DNA of 64,000 nt from Sphingomonas kyeonggiensis (GTDB lineage Bacteria; Pseudomonadota; Alphaproteobacteria; Sphingomonadales; Sphingomonadaceae), in contig NZ_JAUSTJ010000001.1 in the NCBI RefSeq assembly GCF_030812785.1, forward strand, positions 1,240,001 to 1,304,000. Direction: 5' to 3'. A model generated the notes under the pieces. The model was given only the letters and a program-made list of their open reading frames with translations, had not been told where the DNA came from and did no database searches. The position numbers were made by a program, and so were the translations under genes. Shown here one piece after another: positions 59,861 through 64,000 of this stretch; position 1 is the first letter of the stretch, and each line of letters opens with the position of its first letter.

Positions 59861-61771
59861 ATGGAATTCAGGGACACGGAAAACAGCGTGAACGATACCG
59901 TCGCCGAAGCTCCTGCCGCCGCCGCCAAGGCCGGCGCGAAGGTGCGCAAGAAGAATGATTCGAAGTCCGTCGCTCCCCGTGCCTTCGACGTCGAGGTCGA
60001 TCATTCGCGCGACGCGCTGCTGACCGAGTTCGGCAAGGAAACGCTGCGCGACCGCTATCTGCTGCCGGGCGAATCCTTCCAGGACCTGTTCGTGCGCGTC
60101 GCCTCGGCCTATGCCGACGATCAGGCGCACGCCCAGCGCATCTACGACTATATCTCGAAGCTGTGGTTCATGCCCGCCACCCCCGTTCTGTCGAACGGCG
60201 GCACCGGCCGCGGCCTGCCGATCTCGTGCTTCCTCAACTCGGTGCCGGACAGCCTGAATGGCATCGTCGACACCTGGAACGAGAATGTCTGGCTCGCCTC
60301 GCGCGGCGGCGGCATCGGCACCTATTGGGGCAATGTTCGCGGCATCGGCGAGCCGGTCGGCCTCAACGGCAAGACCTCGGGCATCATCCCGTTCGTCCGC
60401 GTGATGGATTCGCTGACGCTGGCGATCTCGCAGGGCTCGCTGCGCCGCGGCTCGGCCGCCTGCTATCTCGACATCTCGCACCCGGAGATCGAGGAGTTCC
60501 TCGAGATCCGCAAGCCGTCGGGCGACTTCAACCGCAAGGCATTGAACCTGCACCACGGCGTGCTGATCCCCGACGCGTTCATGGAAGCGGTGCGGGGCGG
60601 CGAGGAATGGATCCTGCGTTCGCCCAAGGACGGCTCGGAGCGCGGCAAGGTCGATGCCCGTGCGCTGTTCCAGAAGCTGGTCGAGACCCGTCTCGCCACC
60701 GGCGAGCCGTACATCGTGTTCGCCGATCACGTGAACTCCAACATGCCGAAGCATCACCGCGATCTGGGCCTCAAGGTCTCGACCTCGAACCTGTGCTCGG
60801 AAATCACGCTCCCCACCGGCAAGGACCATCTGGGCAATGAGCGCACCGCCGTGTGCTGCCTCTCGTCGCTCAACATGGAAACCTGGGACCAGTGGAAGGA
60901 CGACAAGAACCTGGTCGAGGACGTGATGCGCTTCCTCGACAACGTCCTGCAGGACTATATCGACCGTGCCGAGCCCGGCATGGAAAAGGCCGCCTATTCG
61001 GCCAGCCGTGAGCGTTCGGTCGGCCTCGGCGTGATGGGCTTCCACTCCTTCCTCCAGGCGCGCGGCATCCCGTTCGAGGGCGCGATGGCGAAGTCGTGGA
61101 ACCTGCGGATGTTCAAGCACATCAAGTCGCAGGTCGATCAGGCCTCGATGGCGCTCGCCGTCGAGCGCGGGCCGTGCCCGGATGCGGCCGACATGGGCGT
61201 GATGGAGCGGTTCAGCTGCAAGATGGCGATCGCGCCGACCGCGTCGATCTCGATCATCTGCGGCGGCACCTCGGCCTGCATCGAGCCGATCCCGGCCAAC
61301 ATCTACACGCACAAGACGCTGTCGGGCTCCTTCTCGGTCAAGAACCCGTATCTGGAGAAGCTGCTCTCGGAGAAGAGCAAGAACTCGGATGCGGTGTGGA
61401 ACTCGATCCTCGAGCAGGGCGGCTCGGTCCAGCACCTCGACTTCCTCACGCCGGAAGAGAAGGACGTCTACAAGACGAGCTTCGAGATCGACCAGCGCTG
61501 GCTGCTCGAGCTCGCCGGCGATCGCACGCCCTATATCGACCAGGCCCAGTCGCTGAACCTGTTCATCCCGGCCGACGTCGAGAAGTGGGACCTGCTGATG
61601 CTCCACTTCCGCGCATGGGAACTCGGCATCAAGTCGCTCTACTATCTGCGTTCGAAGAGCGTGCAGCGTGCCGGCTTCGCGGGCGGCGTCGAGGCCGACA
61701 ACACGATCGACAAGCCGCAGTTCAACCTGGGTGAGTCGACCGACTACGACGAGTGCCTGGCGTGCCAGTGA
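59861..61771 (+). CDS. nrdA: Class I ribonucleotide reductase, large subunit
   Basis: Reduces ribonucleoside diphosphates to deoxyribonucleotides. The 636-residue protein starts MEFRDTENSVNDTVAEAPAA. Motifs: PATPVLSNGGTGRG, Cys in ISCFLNSVPD, SRGGGIGTYWGNVR, NLCSEI with catalytic Cys/Glu, TAVCCLSSLN, ASISIICGGTSACIEP and the C-terminal redox pair ECLACQ. It lacks the N-terminal ATP-cone of the 760-residue E. coli type. AGGGGTGAG precedes the ATG. Confidence 0.94.
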   Translation: MEFRDTENSVNDTVAEAPAAAAKAGAKVRKKNDSKSVAPRAFDVEVDHSRDALLTEFGKETLRDRYLLPGESFQDLFVRVASAYADDQAHAQRIYDYISKLWFMPATPVLSNGGTGRGLPISCFLNSVPDSLNGIVDTWNENVWLASRGGGIGTYWGNVRGIGEPVGLNGKTSGIIPFVRVMDSLTLAISQGSLRRGSAACYLDISHPEIEEFLEIRKPSGDFNRKALNLHHGVLIPDAFMEAVRGGEEWILRSPKDGSERGKVDARALFQKLVETRLATGEPYIVFADHVNSNMPKHHRDLGLKVSTSNLCSEITLPTGKDHLGNERTAVCCLSSLNMETWDQWKDDKNLVEDVMRFLDNVLQDYIDRAEPGMEKAAYSASRERSVGLGVMGFHSFLQARGIPFEGAMAKSWNLRMFKHIKSQVDQASMALAVERGPCPDAADMGVMERFSCKMAIAPTASISIICGGTSACIEPIPANIYTHKTLSGSFSVKNPYLEKLLSEKSKNSDAVWNSILEQGGSVQHLDFLTPEEKDVYKTSFEIDQRWLLELAGDRTPYIDQAQSLNLFIPADVEKWDLLMLHFRAWELGIKSLYYLRSKSVQRAGFAGGVEADNTIDKPQFNLGESTDYDECLACQ

Positions 61772-61780
61772 GGCAATGAT

Positions 61781-61834
61781 CCCTCTCCCTCTGGGAGAGG
61801 GAGGGAGCCGCCAAAGGCGGCGGAAGGGTGAGGG
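61781..61834. repeat. Palindromic repeat, type H, upstream of DUF559 gene
   Basis: Two small hairpins: CCCTCTCCCTCTGGGAGAGGG (61781-61801) and GCCGCCAAAGGCGGC (61807-61821), followed by AAGGGTGAGGG. A directly oriented relative starts at 62171. Confidence 0.8.
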
Positions 61835-61838
61835 CAGA

Positions 61839-62318
61839 ATGCGCCTCTATCAGGATCAACCGTCAGGCACCGTGCCGCAGCTCCGAGCGCTGCGCCGCAA
61901 TGCCACGGAAACTGAGAAGAGGCTGCTTCGCGCGCTGCGTGGCGCGTTCCCCGAGAGGAAATGGCGGTTTCAGGCCCCGGTCGGGCCGTATCGCGTCGAT
62001 TTCCTCTGCTTCGCCGAGCGTCTGATCATCGAGGTAGATGGCGGCCAGCATGCGGAGGCCGTCGAATATGACGCGCGCCGCACGCGCTTCATCGAATCCG
62101 AGGGTTATCGCGTGCTGCGGTTCTGGAACAATGATGTGCTGGAAAACGCCGAGGGCGTGATCGCCCAAATCTCCCTCTCCCTTTGGGAGAGGGAAGGGGC
62201 CCGCTCGGCGAAGCCGAGTGGGAAGGGTGAGGGTCGCCAATCGCAAGCTGCATCGCGCTCACCCTCACCCCGCGCCGCTGCGCGGCTTGCCCCTCTCCCA
62301 AAGGGAGAGGGGTTGTGA
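61839..62318 (+). CDS. DUF559 endonuclease-like protein with repeat-encoded tail
   Basis: A 159-residue protein starting MRLYQDQPSGTVPQLRALRR. Residues 1-110 fit DUF559 of the Vsr/restriction-endonuclease-like fold: ETEKRLLRALRGAFPERKWR, YRVDFLCFAERLIIEVDGG (Asp and Glu of the active site) and RTRFIESEGYRVLRFWNNDV. The last ~45 residues are translated from the palindromic repeat and are not part of the domain. The gene sits directly between repeat copies and ends 3 bp before the convergent DUF2171 gene. Biochemical role unknown. Confidence 0.85.
   Translation: MRLYQDQPSGTVPQLRALRRNATETEKRLLRALRGAFPERKWRFQAPVGPYRVDFLCFAERLIIEVDGGQHAEAVEYDARRTRFIESEGYRVLRFWNNDVLENAEGVIAQISLSLWEREGARSAKPSGKGEGRQSQAASRSPSPRAAARLAPLPKGEGL
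62171..62313. repeat. Inverted pair of type H palindromic repeats inside the DUF559 3' end
   Basis: The first unit (62171-62233) repeats the 61781 element: CCCTCTCCCTTTGGGAGAGGG, a CTCGGCGAAGCCGAG hairpin and GGGAAGGGTGAGGG. The second (62260-62313) is the same type in opposite orientation, with GCCGCTGCGCGGC in its core and CCCCTCTCCCAAAGGGAGAGGGG at its end. They overlap the coding end of the DUF559 gene. Confidence 0.8.
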
Positions 62319-62320
62319 GC

Positions 62321-62584
62321 TCAAGCCTCTTCCTCGAAGATCTCGACCGCCACATCGGCGTTCGCGCTCAGGCGGACCGTGTCGCCTTCCACGCCGGCGA
62401 CCAGGCCGAGCGAGATGTAGTGGTGGTGCCCGGCATGCGAGCCCTCGGCGCCTTCGACCTCGGCGCCCGAATCCTTCTTGGTGAGCTTGATCCGCTCGCC
62501 CTCGACATGGTCGACGGTGCCGACATGCACGCCGTCGGCGCCGATCACTTCCATATGCTCCTTGATTGCGCTCGCGTCGGTCAT
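62321..62584 (-). CDS. DUF2171 protein (87 aa)
   Basis: Starts MTDASAIKEHMEVIGADGVH then VGTVDHVEGERIKLTK, the pattern of DUF2171 small beta-barrel proteins. The mid segment has a His-rich GSHAGHHHYISL stretch. AAGGAG lies 7 nt before the ATG. Function unknown; the family is often small and soluble and sometimes stress-induced. Confidence 0.8.
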   Translation of the reverse strand: MTDASAIKEHMEVIGADGVHVGTVDHVEGERIKLTKKDSGAEVEGAEGSHAGHHHYISLGLVAGVEGDTVRLSANADVAVEIFEEEA

Positions 62585-62685
62585 TGGGGTTCTCCTTGGG
62601 GGAATGGTGCGCACGCTAAACGCGCGCGGCCACGAAACGATGCAGCGCGGCGCGCACGCTGTCACTCACCCGAAAGGGGTATTGC

Positions 62686-63018
62686 ATGAAGCCGTTCCGC
62701 ACCCTGTCCGTCGCCGCCTTCCTGCTGCTCGCCGCCTGCGCGAAGCAGGTGCCGAGCGCGGTCCAGCCCGAGGCGCCCGGCTTCCTGCTGGGGCTCTGGC
62801 ACGGCTTCATCTTCCCGGTCGCCTGGTTCCTCTCGCTCATCATCCCCGACGTTGCGATCTACGCCGTGCCCAACAATGGCGGCTGGTACGACTTCGGCTA
62901 TTTCCTCGGCATCTGCGTGTTCGGCGTCGGCGCCAATCGCGGCACCAAGGTGACCAAGGTCGTCTACCGCGACCGCGTCGTGCGCGAGCGCGGCGCCACG
63001 GTGATCGACCACGAATGA
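62686..63018 (+). CDS. Small lipoprotein with membrane segment, unknown
   Basis: A 110-residue protein with a lipobox: MKPFRTLSVAAFLLLAAC places the lipidated Cys at residue 18. Hydrophobic segments follow (GLWHGFIFPVAWFLSLIIP; FGYFLGICVFGVGA). The C-terminus is basic then acidic (YRDRVVRERGATVIDHE). AAAGGGG precedes the ATG. The stop overlaps the next ATG. Confidence 0.6.
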   Translation: MKPFRTLSVAAFLLLAACAKQVPSAVQPEAPGFLLGLWHGFIFPVAWFLSLIIPDVAIYAVPNNGGWYDFGYFLGICVFGVGANRGTKVTKVVYRDRVVRERGATVIDHE

Positions 63019-63236
63019 CCCGCAGCCTCGCCTTGATGGCCGGCATCGCCGGAGCCGCGGGTGCCGCAGGGCTGGCGACGCTCGTCCGCCCGGCGCTGGC
63101 CCGCCGCGCGTTCGGCCTGCCCGAGGGCGAGGCAGCGACCTATGCCCTGCGCATCGCCGGCATGATGCTGCTCGCGCTCGGCCTGTTCCTCGGCGGCTTC
63201 GCGGCCGTCTTCACTTTGGCGGGAGGGACGGCATGA
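63015..63236 (+). CDS. Small membrane protein (73 aa)
   Basis: Starts MTRSLALMAGIAGAAGAAGL. Two hydrophobic segments (LMAGIAGAAGAAGLATLV; IAGMMLLALGLFLGGFAAVF) separated by RPALARRAFGLPEGEAA. It overlaps its neighbours by 4 bp on both sides. Not recognised. Confidence 0.55.
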   Translation: MTRSLALMAGIAGAAGAAGLATLVRPALARRAFGLPEGEAATYALRIAGMMLLALGLFLGGFAAVFTLAGGTA

Positions 63237-63286
63237 CCGGCCCGCTCGCACCCGCCCTTCCTTTTCCCAAGTTCATCCCGGAGTAA
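63233..63286 (+). CDS. Possible 17-residue ORF before nrdB
   Basis: ATG overlaps the previous stop by 4 bp; the product would be MTGPLAPALPFPKFIPE. It ends 5 bp before the nrdB start. It may couple translation or be chance. Confidence 0.2.
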   Translation: MTGPLAPALPFPKFIPE

Positions 63287-63291
63287 TCCCC

Positions 63292-64000
63292 ATGCCGCTT
63301 CTCGAAGCCCGCAAGACCTACAAGCCCTTCGAATATCCTTGGGCGTTCGATTTCTGGAAGCGCCAGCAGCAGATCCACTGGCTGCCTGAGGAAGTGCCGC
63401 TGGGCGAGGATTGCCGCGACTGGGCGCAGAAGCTCACCGATCACGAGCGCAACCTGCTCACCCAGATCTTCCGCTTCTTCACCCAGGCGGATGTCGAGGT
63501 GCAGGATTGCTACCACGAGAAATACGGCCGCGTGTTCAAGCCGACCGAGATCAAGATGATGCTGACCGCGTTCAGCAACATGGAGACGGTCCATATCGCC
63601 GCCTATTCGCACCTGCTCGACACGATCGGCATGCCCGAGACCGAATATGCCGCCTTCCTCCAGTACAAGGAGATGAAGGACAAGCATGATTATCTGAGCA
63701 CCTTCGGCGTCGACAGCGACGAGGACATCGCCAAGACGCTCGCCATGTTCGGCGGCTTCACCGAGGGCCTGCAGCTCTTCGCCTCGTTCGCGATGCTGAT
63801 GAACTTCCCGCGCTTCAACAAGATGAAGGGCATGGGCCAGATCGTCAGCTGGTCGGTCCGCGACGAGAGCCTGCACTGCGAAGGCATCATCAAGCTGTTC
63901 CACGCCTTCACCAAGGAGCGCAACTGCCTCACCCCGTCGGTCCGCGACGACATTCTCGACATGTGCCAGAAGACGGTGCGCATCGAGGACGCGTTCATCG
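63292..64000 (+). CDS. nrdB: Class I ribonucleotide reductase, small subunit, C-terminus cut by window edge
   Basis: Generates the radical used by NrdA. The visible 236 residues start MPLLEARKTYKPFEYPWAFD. Metal ligands are visible in RFFTQADVEVQDCYHEKYG, FSNMETVHIAAYSHLLD and WSVRDESLHCEGIIKLFH. The Tyr radical region lies in the YSHLLDTIG helix. GGAG lies 8 nt before the ATG. No ATP-cone at the N-terminus either. The protein (about 350 residues) continues past the window. Confidence 0.93.
   Translation, partial: MPLLEARKTYKPFEYPWAFDFWKRQQQIHWLPEEVPLGEDCRDWAQKLTDHERNLLTQIFRFFTQADVEVQDCYHEKYGRVFKPTEIKMMLTAFSNMETVHIAAYSHLLDTIGMPETEYAAFLQYKEMKDKHDYLSTFGVDSDEDIAKTLAMFGGFTEGLQLFASFAMLMNFPRFNKMKGMGQIVSWSVRDESLHCEGIIKLFHAFTKERNCLTPSVRDDILDMCQKTVRIEDAFI

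Noticed and set aside
59732..61606. Minus-strand 624-codon frame opposite nrdA
   Set aside because: Shadow of nrdA; no motifs.

Overview
The window looks like part of the chromosome of a sphingomonad (Alphaproteobacteria, Sphingomonas or a close relative). The DNA is very GC-rich, genes are tightly packed with many 4-bp ATGA/GTGA overlaps, and the recognisable proteins fit that group: a cobalamin (B12) block under riboswitch control, a paired ECF sigma and anti-sigma factor, a HisKA_2-type histidine kinase and FnrL. All identifications come from reading the sequence and from knowledge of the families. No database search was run.

Layout. (1) 1-13.3 kb, all on the minus strand: a cobalamin locus in two transcription units, each headed by a B12 riboswitch. 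The upstream unit (riboswitch at 13.1-13.3 kb) encodes a TonB receptor, cob(I)alamin adenosyltransferase, the BtuF/BtuC/BtuD importer and a PhyH-like dioxygenase. The downstream unit (riboswitch at 6.8-7.0 kb) encodes a second receptor, a membrane protein, a DUF1636 protein, CobT, a histidine phosphatase, CobS, the CobC-type decarboxylase and CobD, which runs off the left edge. Together they import corrinoids, adenosylate them and build the nucleotide loop. No corrin-ring genes are seen. (2) 13.5-20.4 kb: a secreted PRC-barrel-like protein, a secreted S8 protease divergent from an ECF sigma/anti-sigma pair, a LysR regulator divergent from an SDR protein and a tautomerase, and an aldehyde dehydrogenase.

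(3) 20.55-37.53 kb: an integrated element of about 17 kb. A tyrosine integrase lies next to tRNA-Lys(UUU), and an exact 14-bp copy of the tRNA 3' end sits at the far end, so both borders can be placed. The cargo is mostly small or unrecognised genes: a Crp/Fnr regulator, a soluble HisKA_2-type histidine kinase, secreted and lipoproteins, an AlpA-like regulator, a DUF3892 protein, an immunity-like protein, two pairs of paralogous unknown proteins, a prophage deletion scar and a transposase remnant.

(4) 37.6-64 kb: core genes again. These include folK, a uracil-DNA glycosylase, a YedY-like molybdoenzyme, aguB, lnt, metK, two degenerate EAL-domain proteins flanking a secreted protein, trmB, a secreted PLP enzyme, exonuclease III, fnrL with an FNR-like box, a secreted amidase, an EmrAB-type efflux pair, and nrdA/nrdB separated by several small genes. 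This part is dotted with paired-hairpin REP-like repeats. A second repeat type flanks, and is partly translated into, a DUF559 endonuclease-like gene between nrdA and nrdB; this is the best candidate here for an undescribed small mobile unit.
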